DNA of 34,724 nucleotides from Puniceicoccales bacterium (GTDB lineage Bacteria > Verrucomicrobiota > Verrucomicrobiia > Opitutales > JAIRKQ01), in assembly GCA_031270385.1 (NCBI GenBank), contig JAISXS010000047.1:1-34724 (forward strand), in the 5' to 3' direction. The stretch's first letter is position 1, and every line of letters starts with the position of its first letter. The notes beneath the pieces are model-generated. The model searched no databases. It was not told where the DNA came from and saw only the letters and a program-made list of their open reading frames with translations. The translations under genes and the position numbers were made by a program. This document shows positions 1 through 7,085 of this stretch, in pieces.

Positions 1-192
1 TCATGTCATAAGCATCCCAGGACGCGGAACGCCATCGAGGCCGCTGGATGCTCGCTAATTTACCTCCCTCCCTATTCTCCAGATTCCAATCCCATCGAAA
101 AATTTTGGGCTAACTCCAAACGAAAACTTTCCTCCATCCTCCATCTCTTTGCGTCCCTTGCCGATGCCATCCAGTATGCTTTTCTCAAGTAA
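1..192 (+). CDS. IS630-family transposase, C-terminal fragment (5' end outside window)
   Basis: Frame 1 is open from the first base to a TAA at 190-192 and encodes the last 63 residues of a DDE transposase. The diagnostic block is LPPYSPDSNPIEKFW (residues about 22-36 of the fragment), the IS630/Tc1-mariner C-terminal motif whose Glu in NPIE is the third catalytic acid. A basic helix (KRKL) and the ending YAFLK follow. The final codons and stop lie inside the terminal inverted repeat of the element. Transposases of this family cut and paste DNA into TA dinucleotides, which agrees with the TATA flanks of related elements nearby. The N-terminal helix-turn-helix and first two Asp residues lie outside the window, so integrity cannot be judged. 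Confidence 0.9.
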   Translation, partial: SCHKHPRTRNAIEAAGCSLIYLPPYSPDSNPIEKFWANSKRKLSSILHLFASLADAIQYAFLK

Positions 193-204
193 GATAACCA
201 TATA
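175..204 (+). repeat. Right terminal inverted repeat of the IS630 element
   Basis: The sequence from TATGCTTTTCTC to ATATA matches the right end of the short palindromic elements in this window (TATGCTTTTCTC, GTAAGAT, TATA), with a few substitutions. It overlaps the transposase stop codon. The TATA at 201-204 is shared with the next element. Confidence 0.75.
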
Positions 205-305
205 GTCATCTTCCTCGAGAAAAGGCACACTCCTCATCCCAAAAAACGGGAGTTTTCCGTTAAATATCGTTGAGTAGCATGCCTTTTTCAAGTAAGACGA
301 CTATA
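201..305. repeat. MITE-like inverted-repeat element, full copy
   Basis: A 105-bp element starting TATAGTCATCTT and ending AAGACGACTATA. The termini are about 26-bp inverted repeats (GAGAAAAG near the left, CTTTTTCAAG near the right). The interior (AAAAAACGGG, then TTAAATATCG) is the reverse complement of the interior of most other copies, so this copy is inserted in the opposite orientation. It abuts the IS630 end at TATA. Confidence 0.85.
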
Positions 306-382
306 GTCGCTTTACTTGAAAAGGACGTGTTATTTTTTGTGAAAAGAAGAACTTTCCTACTAAATATTGTTAAACAAAATGA
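302..382. repeat. MITE-like element, truncated copy
   Basis: It starts at the TATA that closes the previous copy (TATAGTCGCTTTACTTG), runs through a variant interior (TATTTTTTGTG, then AAATATTGTTAAAC), and loses similarity before the right terminal repeat. Confidence 0.7.
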
Positions 383-548
383 CTTTATTTGGTGTGATGA
401 TTGTGAAATTTCGAAAAAATGAAACACATTCCAGCGTTTTTCACATAAAAATTTGGTAAATTTACAGTAAAAAATTTCGATATTTTGAGTTGACAAGGAA
501 ACATTTCTCTGCTTCTGATGGAACGTTTCTAAAACGATAGGAAAAATT
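383..548. other. A+T-rich spacer, possible promoter
   Basis: There is no gene in this spacer ahead of the 549 gene. A TTGACA sits at 490-495, but the hexamer about 17 bases downstream is not a convincing -10 box. An AGG followed by an A-run precedes the ATG at 549 and is a weak ribosome binding site. Confidence 0.3.
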
Positions 549-1121
549 ATGAACATCGAAAACAGAAATTTGGAAGCACAACACATCCCTTCGGTAGCGA
601 CATACTTCTATATTGGTAGAGGCACTAAAGACTATGAATTGCTTGACAGTGACGCGAGGTTCAGAATACTCGACGCTTGTAGAGGTTGGGCCACTTGGAA
701 GAAAGAGGGTGACAAATACGTACGGGAATTTTCCGTAAGAAACGCGTCCCGTTCGCTTTCTGAGAGAGGGGCAGAAAGTGCGAAAATTTCCGCCATACCT
801 ACTGGTATTTACGACGACGGCAGACAAATTGAAGTGTTGGTTGTGGTTGAATTCTCCGAGCTGAAGGTGGATTCTGGTGAACGTTTAAGTCTTCGTCGGA
901 GTGGGGTGTCCGACGCAAAGATCACTAAAAAGGCAGTCGAATGCGCTAGAAGCTCGAAACAGCTTGGAGTTGAAAAGGCGGAAGAACTTACAGATTCGTA
1001 TCATGAGTGCGAAAGAATCGCGAAAGAAAATCCCGCACTAGAGGTTTTTATGTGCTTGATCTGGATTCGTGGCTTTGTCGAGGTAAGCGATGTCGGGGGC
1101 ATGAATGAATCCATCGGTTGA
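549..1121 (+). CDS. Hypothetical protein, 190 aa
   Basis: An open frame of 190 codons begins with ATG seven bases after a weak AGG ribosome binding site. I do not recognise the family. The product is soluble, with no signal peptide and no membrane segment. Residues about 85-105 are a likely beta strand rich in Val (IEVLVVVEFSE), and residues about 125-165 are a charged, helical, Lys/Glu-rich stretch. Codon use looks like ordinary coding DNA, and no better open frame overlaps it. It stands alone between clusters of mobile-element debris on the strand opposite sctC. It may therefore be an accessory cargo gene or a gene whose 3' end has been altered. No function is proposed. Confidence 0.5.
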   Translation: MNIENRNLEAQHIPSVATYFYIGRGTKDYELLDSDARFRILDACRGWATWKKEGDKYVREFSVRNASRSLSERGAESAKISAIPTGIYDDGRQIEVLVVVEFSELKVDSGERLSLRRSGVSDAKITKKAVECARSSKQLGVEKAEELTDSYHECERIAKENPALEVFMCLIWIRGFVEVSDVGGMNESIG

Positions 1122-1202
1122 TCTGGAAGATGGCGGGGAATGCTGGGTTCGAACCGATCGGCTAAGCTCTTATCTGGAAATTGTTTTTCCATATTTTTTC
1201 GC

Positions 1203-1248
1203 TGATATGTTGTCGCATAGAATGCTTTTCTCGGGGAAGATGACTATA
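1203..1248. repeat. MITE-like element, right half
   Basis: The segment holds a degenerate interior (GATATGTTGTCGCATAG) followed by a good right terminal repeat (ATGCTTTTCTCGGGGAAGA, TGACTATA). The left half is missing. Confidence 0.65.
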
Positions 1249-1347
1249 GTTACCTTACTTGAGGAAAGCGTTCTGTTTGACGATATTTAGCGGGAAGATT
1301 TTCGCTTTTTGGAATAGAGGGTATGCTTTTATCAAGCAAGATAACCA
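1245..1347. repeat. MITE-like element, full copy
   Basis: It begins TATAGTTACCTTACTTGAGG, carries the common interior (TTTGACGATATTTAGCGG, then TTTTTGGAATAGAGGG), and ends in a slightly decayed right terminal repeat (ATGCTTTTATCAAGCAAGAT). It shares TATA with the half-copy before it. Confidence 0.85.
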
Positions 1348-1446
1348 GTCTTGTTTGACAAAAGCATTCCAATGCAACGACGTATCAATGGAAAATTCAT
1401 GCTTGAATGGAAAAACAATATGCTCTTTTCAGGTAAGATGACTATA
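1347..1446. repeat. MITE-like element, variant subfamily
   Basis: Terminal repeats are present (left CTTGTTTGACAAAAGCAT, right AGGTAAGATGACTATA). The interior is a different subtype: CCAATGCAACGACGTA, then GGAAAATTCATGCTTG. The same interior recurs at 5552-5620, so this is a real subfamily. Confidence 0.75.
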
Positions 1447-1506
1447 GCGGAAAGGTTTTCATTTTTTGGAATAGAGGGTATGCTTTTCTCGAGGAAGATG
1501 GCTATA
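1443..1506. repeat. MITE-like element, right half
   Basis: Starting at the TATA of the preceding copy, it contains only the right half of the common element (CATTTTTTGGAATAGAGGG, ATGCTTTTCTCGAGGAAGAT, GGCTATA). Together with its neighbours it forms a four-unit tandem array. The spacer from 1507 to 1611 shows nothing recognisable. Confidence 0.7.
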
Positions 1507-1611
1507 GCACGGCCGGAACACGTGAAAACGAGTGATTGCTTGCCAAGACGGAACCGTGGACTGTCGTCGAGCTTGATCCTCAATGGAGTCCATGGGTCGG
1601 AAATGAATCGG

Positions 1612-3447
1612 TCATCTTTTGCGAATTCTTTCCGTCAACTGTTTGGTCTCCTTCGGCCATTTCGTCGGTAGTTTGTACTCATCCGAGGCAAGCGTCGGGT
1701 CCGCCGTCAGCTCACCGGGCTGCAAAAACCTGTCGTAGGTGTGGTCGTCGCTGCGAATTTCGACAACCGTTGGAGAAATAACATAAACTCGCTCTTTGAC
1801 TGTCTTTTCCTTTCCTGCGTGCTTGAATAACACACCAACTATCGGAATGTCCTTAAGCAAAGGCACTCCTCCGTTCGACGTACTGTTTACCTCAGTGTTG
1901 TATCCGCCGATCATCAAGCTCTGTCCTTCGTACAATACAGCCTGCGTATTCAACGAATGCTGCGTAACTGCTCCACCCGCCACCGATTCAAAGGACCCAT
2001 CGGAAATGTCAACGAAAAGCTTCATTTTTCTCCTGCCGTTGTTGTCGACATCCCCAGGTATGATGTGCGGGACGACTTGCAATTTTGTTGTCGCCGTCTG
2101 CGTGTACGCATTCGAACTATTAGCTCCAGATACAGTGGTATAGTGAACTTTACTCGTCTCCAAAATGGCAGCCACATTATCCAGCGTTAAAACGGACGGC
2201 TTCGACATAGTTTGCCCATTACCACTTTTTTCTATGGCATCGAGTGCAATCTCTATGGGTACGTTCCTTATTATTCCAGTGCTCCCAACTATTGTTCCAG
2301 TAGCGTCAGAATTTTTTGGATCTGTCCGAAATTTTATACTCCACGAACTATTTGGCGCAGTACCAGAGACTTTTATGCTGTTTAGGCCAATCGCCATCTC
2401 CGAGTTCTTATTGACATCCACGACTGCGGCATCGATTTTTATGACTTCGCAGGGAACATCGAGTGTCGCGATAATTTCTTCGTAAAACGGTATATTCTCC
2501 CGCCTATCACGGATTATTACGGCATTTAACCTCTGATCACACGTTATAAACCCAGGCAGCGTGGTCCCAGAGATGTCAACTGACTTTTCTCCAGGGATCC
2601 CTTCGCCGCTTTCACCCTTCTTGCCATCCGCTGTGCCCGACGAACCATCCCTCGCCTGTATCTTTTTTATACTATTGTTTATGTCCTTTGCGTATTGCGG
2701 CGTGTCATCGTGTATGCCGATCATTTGCTGCGACTCGGGTTTTTGAGCGCCACCAACGTTGACATTGAACGGAGAAAATACGCCTTCCGACCGTTGGCCA
2801 GAAATTATGCTCTGCAGCATGCTGGAAATACCAGGGACTGAGATTGATCCATTGGCGTAGTTAAACGTCATGTCGTACGCCCAGGCATACTTAAGTGGAA
2901 TTATTTTTACGATCGTTGTGTCCGAAATTTTACTCGGTACGAACTTCGCAGCAATATCATTTATGACACTCAAATATTGCGGTGGCGCCGTAACTATCAA
3001 AACATTGGCTTCCCCTATCCCGCGAAATGAAAAATCGGATGTCGCGAACTCAAGCCTGGAAAGAATGACGGATAGCGTTTCGATGCTATCCAAATCCATC
3101 CTAAAAATCTGCGTGTGCAATTCGGAACTCGGGTACACAAACATTATCTTTCCGTCGAAAAACCACACCAACCCATAGGCCTTCGTTATGTAATTCCAAA
3201 ATTCCACGGGATCCATTTTACTGAACCTACCGTTCACGATACGGTCAATTTTCCCGCTCACTATAACGGTCATCCCCTGCATTGCGAAGAAATCCTTGAT
3301 CAGTTCCGCCAGGTTCTGATTCCTTGCAAAGTGGTAGTAGCTTGCATTTGAAAATGGGAGCTTGGTATACGGGTCCTCCGCGACGGCCGCCAATTGGGAA
3401 CATGTCGCCACTAGAACGATTATCGAAAAAAATCTTGTAGTCTTCAT
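1612..3447 (-). CDS. sctC: Type III secretion outer-membrane secretin SctC
   Basis: A 611-aa secretin that would form the outer-membrane ring of the T3SS. Residues 1-23 are a signal peptide with likely cleavage after AVA. Residues about 40-105 are the N0 domain, with FWNYITKAYGLVWFFDGK typical of SctC/YscC/InvG. An N1 fold covers about 115-175. A Gly/Ser/Lys-rich linker spans about 225-300. The C-terminal gate domain carries the secretin signature VPLLKDIPIVGVLF at 528-541. No lipobox is present, so a pilotin or self-assembly is implied. Start chosen: ATG at 3447, because it begins the signal peptide and overlaps the stop of the upstream chaperone gene as ATGA, suggesting translational coupling. 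An in-frame upstream ATG at 3519 would bury the signal peptide. The N0 sequence and adjacent chaperone favour T3SS over type II or pilus secretins. Confidence 0.92.
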   Translation of the reverse strand: MKTTRFFSIIVLVATCSQLAAVAEDPYTKLPFSNASYYHFARNQNLAELIKDFFAMQGMTVIVSGKIDRIVNGRFSKMDPVEFWNYITKAYGLVWFFDGKIMFVYPSSELHTQIFRMDLDSIETLSVILSRLEFATSDFSFRGIGEANVLIVTAPPQYLSVINDIAAKFVPSKISDTTIVKIIPLKYAWAYDMTFNYANGSISVPGISSMLQSIISGQRSEGVFSPFNVNVGGAQKPESQQMIGIHDDTPQYAKDINNSIKKIQARDGSSGTADGKKGESGEGIPGEKSVDISGTTLPGFITCDQRLNAVIIRDRRENIPFYEEIIATLDVPCEVIKIDAAVVDVNKNSEMAIGLNSIKVSGTAPNSSWSIKFRTDPKNSDATGTIVGSTGIIRNVPIEIALDAIEKSGNGQTMSKPSVLTLDNVAAILETSKVHYTTVSGANSSNAYTQTATTKLQVVPHIIPGDVDNNGRRKMKLFVDISDGSFESVAGGAVTQHSLNTQAVLYEGQSLMIGGYNTEVNSTSNGGVPLLKDIPIVGVLFKHAGKEKTVKERVYVISPTVVEIRSDDHTYDRFLQPGELTADPTLASDEYKLPTKWPKETKQLTERIRKR

Positions 3448-3911
3448 TTTTTCCCAAAGAAACTCAACAACGGAGATACGGCCGCGGAAGATTGCTTCCA
3501 CTGCAATACCATATTCCAAAAATCTATGTTCCGCACGAACGACTCCACGGAATCAACCAAAAAATCAAATGAAATGCTGACTAATGGAATACACTTCGTT
3601 GTCGTAGGCCGCCCAGTCCTCCTATCCAGCGACAAAATTTCGTCATTGTGAATAATTCTTGCAAAATTCGCCATAAGAAGGTATCGCAACCGTTCCTCAT
3701 TGGAATTCGCCGCATCCGCATTCCGTATCGGTTCGCCGAACATCGCCTGGATTACCAGGATACCCTTATCTCGTTGGAACACGCGAATTTCCACTTCTCT
3801 ATCAAGGACAGCGTAGCGCTCGCCGTACTCGTCACTTTCCCACTGCTCTATCCTGAACAACCCCGAGACTATATCGACTGCTTCATCATACTCCATGAGC
3901 GAGCGGCCCAT
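3444..3911 (-). CDS. CesT/Tir-family type III secretion chaperone
   Basis: A small acidic protein of about 155 aa with the class I T3SS chaperone layout: an N-terminal helix, a beta sheet (EIRVFQRDKGILVIQAMF), a helix RLRYLLMANFA, a strand with polar turn (DEILSLDRRTGRPTTTK), and a C-terminal helix that ends FWNMVLQW. Such dimers bind the N-terminal regions of effectors and deliver them to the secretion ATPase. Its stop overlaps the sctC start (ATGA). The start is uncertain: ATG at 3911 fits the family length, ATG at 3896 is possible, and ATG at 3986 would overlap the end of glyS by 38 bases. None has a good ribosome binding site. The family call rests on pattern and context. Confidence 0.72.
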   Translation of the reverse strand: MGRSLMEYDEAVDIVSGLFRIEQWESDEYGERYAVLDREVEIRVFQRDKGILVIQAMFGEPIRNADAANSNEERLRYLLMANFARIIHNDEILSLDRRTGRPTTTKCIPLVSISFDFLVDSVESFVRNIDFWNMVLQWKQSSAAVSPLLSFFGKK

Positions 3912-3948
3912 TGTGCACACAAACTTGCCAATCTCAAGACAAATTTTT

Positions 3949-5484
3949 TCAAAAACATTTTTTATCAAGGAAAGCAAGCAGTTCATCCAAAGAAACTCTT
4001 TCTTGGTCCATGGAATCCCTATCCCTCAGAGTAAACGTCCCATTCGACAGCGTATCGAAGTCAATTGTTATGCAGTACGGTGTCCCGATTTCATCCATCC
4101 GGCGATATCTCCTACCGATTGCACCGCTCGCATCATAATACGTATTCCACCGCTGTTTGATAGTTTTATACACTTCATTTGCCACTGCGACTATCTCTCC
4201 ATTATTCTTTACTAGAGGAAAGATAGCAGCTTTTATGGGGGCAATGCGTGGAGAAAATCGTAGTACCGTACGCACGTCGCCGCCGACATCTTCCTCGTCG
4301 TACGCAGAACAAATAACGGCCAGTAAGGTTCTATCGACACCGGTAGCAGGTTCTATCACGTGGGGAACGTACTTCCTCTTCGTGTTTTCATCGAAGTATT
4401 CCATTGACTTCCCGCTGTGATTCTGGTGCTGCGTAAGGTCGAAGTTCCCGCGGGCGGCTATTCCCTCCAACTCCTGGGCACCAAATGGGTACTTAAATGT
4501 TATATCCGTACAAGCTTTAGAATAGTGGGCAAGTTTTTCCTTTTCGTGAACATCAATGGAGAGAAGTTCCCTGCGAATCCCTATGCTTTGGTGCCAATTA
4601 AGTCGCTCGGTTACCCAGTATTCATGCCACTTGCGCCATGATTCTTCCGAGTCATCTATGAAAAATTCTAACTCCATCTGCTCGAATTCCCTGGATCTGA
4701 ATACGAAATTTCTCGGGGTAATTTCATTGCGGAACGATTTTCCGATCTGTGCGATGCCGAATGGTATCCTTACCCGCGTTGTTGCAATGACATTTGAAAA
4801 ATTCGTGAATGTTCCCTGGGCAGTCTCCGGGCGAAGGTATGCAACTGTTGTATCGTCGACGACTGCCCCAACGTGCGTTTGAAACATCAGATTGAACGCC
4901 CGCGGCTGCGTCAAAGTCCCGATCGAACCGGTAATTGGCGACGGTATGCGTGCTATCTCTTCGGCAGAAGCCTCGCTCACGGGTCTTAATCCCAGCACTT
5001 CCAATTTTCCTGACCTTCCAGAATTCTTTTGCAACTTCTCGGCAACAATTTGCGCACTTTGTTCCGTATCGCCGCATTCTTGCACACAAATATACCCAAT
5101 TGACTCCCCGCCAGAAATGACGTCCGCAAAGAATAACTGATCGGCCCGGAATCTCATCTTCGATTCCCTGCAGTCTACCATCGGGTCCGAAAATCCAGCC
5201 ACATGACCGGATGCTTCCCAAATTTTTTGGTGCGATATTATGGAGCAATCCAAACCAACAACATCGTCCCTTCGCCTGACAACATCTGCCCACCAAGCGT
5301 CTTTAATATTTCGCTTCAATTCCACTCCGAGCGGCCCATAGTCGAAAAATCCATTAACACCTCCGTATATGTCAGATGACCTGAAGATGAACCCGCGCCG
5401 CTTCGCCAGCGAAATTATGCTACTCATAGCATCGTCTTCGCAGTCCCGGGAAGCACCATCGCCAACATTGGAAAAATTCACCAT
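3949..5484 (-). CDS. glyS: Glycyl-tRNA synthetase, single-chain dimeric type
   Basis: Charges tRNA-Gly with glycine. This is the one-chain (alpha2) class II enzyme, not the alpha2beta2 type of E. coli. Evidence includes KRRGFIFRSSDIYGG and FFDYGPLGVELKRNIK near the N terminus, LRPETAQGTFTNF, motif 2 RNEITPRNFVFRSREFEQ, and motif 3 ATGVDRTLLAVICSAYDEE. An anticodon-binding domain fills the last ~120 residues. At 511 aa it is the normal size. The conserved core begins around residue 21, so the ATG at 5427 is as likely a start as the ATG at 5484. Neither has a Shine-Dalgarno sequence. It is the first gene of a transcription unit that continues into the T3SS chaperone and sctC. Confidence 0.95.
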   Translation of the reverse strand: MVNFSNVGDGASRDCEDDAMSSIISLAKRRGFIFRSSDIYGGVNGFFDYGPLGVELKRNIKDAWWADVVRRRDDVVGLDCSIISHQKIWEASGHVAGFSDPMVDCRESKMRFRADQLFFADVISGGESIGYICVQECGDTEQSAQIVAEKLQKNSGRSGKLEVLGLRPVSEASAEEIARIPSPITGSIGTLTQPRAFNLMFQTHVGAVVDDTTVAYLRPETAQGTFTNFSNVIATTRVRIPFGIAQIGKSFRNEITPRNFVFRSREFEQMELEFFIDDSEESWRKWHEYWVTERLNWHQSIGIRRELLSIDVHEKEKLAHYSKACTDITFKYPFGAQELEGIAARGNFDLTQHQNHSGKSMEYFDENTKRKYVPHVIEPATGVDRTLLAVICSAYDEEDVGGDVRTVLRFSPRIAPIKAAIFPLVKNNGEIVAVANEVYKTIKQRWNTYYDASGAIGRRYRRMDEIGTPYCITIDFDTLSNGTFTLRDRDSMDQERVSLDELLAFLDKKCF

Positions 5485-5491
5485 CCGGTAA

Positions 5492-5510
5492 GGCTATTGC
5501 GGAAATAGCC
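5492..5510 (-). promoter_or_regulatory. Hairpin just upstream of the glyS start
   Basis: GGCTATT and AATAGCC form a perfect 7-bp stem with a 5-base loop. It ends 7 bases before the ATG at 5484, where a ribosome binding site would be expected. It may affect translation of glyS, or indicate that the ATG at 5427 is the true start. There is no T-box sequence. Confidence 0.3.
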
Positions 5511-5551
5511 ACAAAGTCAATGCATATCCGTCAGACCATGTTTTTGATCCG

Positions 5552-5675
5552 TAGTTACCTTACTTGAGAAAAGTATTCTAATGCAACGACGTACCAACGG
5601 AAAGTTCATGCTTGTATGGAAGAAAGCGTATTTTTTTTCGTAAAAACATGAATCTTTCCGTCAAATATCGTTATA
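5552..5675. repeat. MITE-like element, chimeric copy
   Basis: The left part has the variant interior shared with 1347-1446 (CTAATGCAACGACGTACC, AAAGTTCATGCTTG). The right part is the inverted common interior (CGTATTTTTTTTCG, then TCAAATATCGTTATA). It looks like a fusion of two element types between glyS and exbD. Confidence 0.7.
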
Positions 5676-5776
5676 GTTGTCTTATTTGAGAAAAGCATTT
5701 TATGTTAGCGATATTTAGCGAAAAATTCCAGTTTTTTGAAATGAAGAGTGTGCTTTTCTCGGGGAAGATGACTGTA
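5672..5776. repeat. MITE-like element, full copy
   Basis: A 105-bp copy beginning TATAGTTGTCTTATTTGAG, with interior GTTAGCGATATTTAGCG and AGTTTTTTGAAATG, ending TGCTTTTCTCGGGGAAGATG and ACTGTA. It shares its first TATA with the chimeric copy. It ends 20 bases from the exbD stop. Confidence 0.85.
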
Positions 5777-5796
5777 TGGCAATCGAATCAATCGCA

Positions 5797-6252
5797 TTAA
5801 TGCGCGTACGGGTAGGCTGCTACCTGAACCGTTGAAAATCCGGACTTTTTTGCAATTTCACAAATTTTTATGAGCACGAAAACTGGCAGAGATTTATCCG
5901 GTCGCACCAGAATGGCGCTCACAGCCGAACTACCACCAGCGCAATTCTCCCGCAAGTATTTTTTTATGCCGTTTTCAAGAGTGTCCAGCGAGAAAATGTT
6001 TCCGTTGAAAACTATAAACTTTTCGGATTGGACAGTTATCACACCCATCGTCTCAACGAACTCGACGGCATCAACGCTTGGCAGGGAGATACTGACTCCA
6101 GGCGATAGGATGAAACGCGAATTCAGGAGGACAAAAGTACAGCACAGCATCAGAATGTTTAAAACGCCAAATAACTCCACTCCGATGTCAGGTTCCCGTA
6201 ACACACGGCCACGGGATGGATTAAACCTCCGCACTTGCGGTATTTTTATCAT
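5797..6252 (-). CDS. ExbD/TolR-like protein lacking the membrane aspartate
   Basis: A protein of about 151 aa: a basic N-terminal tail, one membrane helix (VELFGVLNILMLCCTFVLL, about residues 26-44), and a periplasmic domain ending in the FSTVQVAAY strand typical of ExbD/TolR. These proteins partner ExbB/TolQ in proton-driven motors that energise TonB or Tol-Pal. The motif usually read as PLIDVxLxLL appears here as VELFGVLNIL, so the essential proton-binding Asp aligns with Gly. The ATG at 6252 is used; a TTG at 6264 is an alternative. It overlaps the 3' end of the ExbB-like gene by 32 bases. No ton or tol partner is seen nearby. Confidence 0.72.
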   Translation of the reverse strand: MIKIPQVRRFNPSRGRVLREPDIGVELFGVLNILMLCCTFVLLNSRFILSPGVSISLPSVDAVEFVETMGVITVQSEKFIVFNGNIFSLDTLENGIKKYLRENCAGGSSAVSAILVRPDKSLPVFVLIKICEIAKKSGFSTVQVAAYPYAH

Positions 6253-6868
6253 TTTCAATCGCAATATAATTCAAAATTTCGCTGCGACTCCACTCCATGT
6301 CGTATATTAGGCGCCGTACTCTGCCGTGCAAAAAACTGTATGCAAGAATTCCTGTTATGTTCACCACAAAGCCAAATGATACCAAAACAACCGCCTGGCG
6401 GACAAATGAAATAACCACACCCGCGGAAAGATACGTTGCGGTATATTTTATACCATCCAATGTTTTGGACAACACTTGCAAAACGCCCATGAAGCCTATA
6501 ATTGGAGCGATCTTCGCTATTAATCGAATTGAGTTTAGGCGGCGTTCAAGAAGTGGAATTTCCAACAGCGCCACGTTATCCAAAGCATGTTCCAATTCTC
6601 TCTGTGGTTTTTCTCGAAAAACCAGTGCAGTTTTTACTATCAGAGCGGCAACTCCGGGGGAACTTTCACACACAGTTAACGCCTCGTTATGCCTACCGCG
6701 CTTCAACAATGAAACAACACCATCGAAAAATTGCCGCGGCTTTACTCTGCTGCCATGCAAAAACAAGCATCTTTCGGCGACGTAAGATAGTAGCACGACA
6801 AACAGAACTAAAAGTATTAGCATCGCAAAATTAGTCAGCGGAAGCCAACTGGAAAAAACTTTCCACAT
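6221..6868 (-). CDS. ExbB/TolQ-like (MotA/TolQ/ExbB family) membrane protein
   Basis: A 215-aa inner-membrane protein with three membrane helices: about residues 12-32, then a pair at about 115-140 and 148-178, separated by a cytoplasmic domain. IAKIAPIIGFMGVL matches the family motif APxxGLLGTV. The last helix ends with GILAYSFL, matching AIPAxxAYN. In ExbB/TolQ the two pore helices carry conserved Thr residues (T148 and T181 in E. coli ExbB); in my by-eye alignment both positions are Val here. With the ExbD-like partner also lacking its Asp, this pair may not conduct protons in the usual way. The genes overlap and are surely co-transcribed. The start at ATG 6868 has no good ribosome binding site. 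Confidence 0.75.
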   Translation of the reverse strand: MWKVFSSWLPLTNFAMLILLVLFVVLLSYVAERCLFLHGSRVKPRQFFDGVVSLLKRGRHNEALTVCESSPGVAALIVKTALVFREKPQRELEHALDNVALLEIPLLERRLNSIRLIAKIAPIIGFMGVLQVLSKTLDGIKYTATYLSAGVVISFVRQAVVLVSFGFVVNITGILAYSFLHGRVRRLIYDMEWSRSEILNYIAIENDKNTASAEV

Positions 6869-6967
6869 GGCGGCGATGAAAACACAACTCCAAATAATTT
6901 CAAATTAAAATTCTTCGTACTCTTTCAATACAGCTGTCACATTCGGCAATGGCATTCTATCCAACGA

Positions 6968-7061
6968 TATGTCGTCTTTTCCGAGAGAAGCATGTTGTTT
7001 CCGTGAATTTCTCCATCAGATATTGCTAAACAGAATGCTTTTCTCGGGGAAGATGACTATA
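6968..7061. repeat. MITE-like element
   Basis: It starts TATGTCGTCTTTTCCGAG with a degenerate left terminal repeat. The interior is CCATCAGATATTGCTAAAC and the right terminal repeat is good (ATGCTTTTCTCGGGGAAGAT, GACTATA). It lies between the ExbB-like gene and the antiporter gene, ending 24 bases from the antiporter stop. Confidence 0.75.
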
Positions 7062-7085
7062 ACCGCGTGGACGCAAGTTCCGAAA

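Noticed and set aside
1141..1175. tRNA-like GGGTTCGAACC
   Set aside because: The flanking bases do not make a T stem of the right length, and no D or anticodon arm can be drawn upstream.
1213..1290. Open frames ending in a shared peptide like LLEKSVLFDDI
   Set aside because: The peptide is simply the reading of the MITE left end and interior. It recurs wherever a copy lies and carries its own stop, so it is not a conserved domain.
1203..1506. Possible CRISPR array
   Set aside because: The repeats are long, inverted, variable in spacing and directly joined at TATA. There are no uniform spacers and no cas genes.
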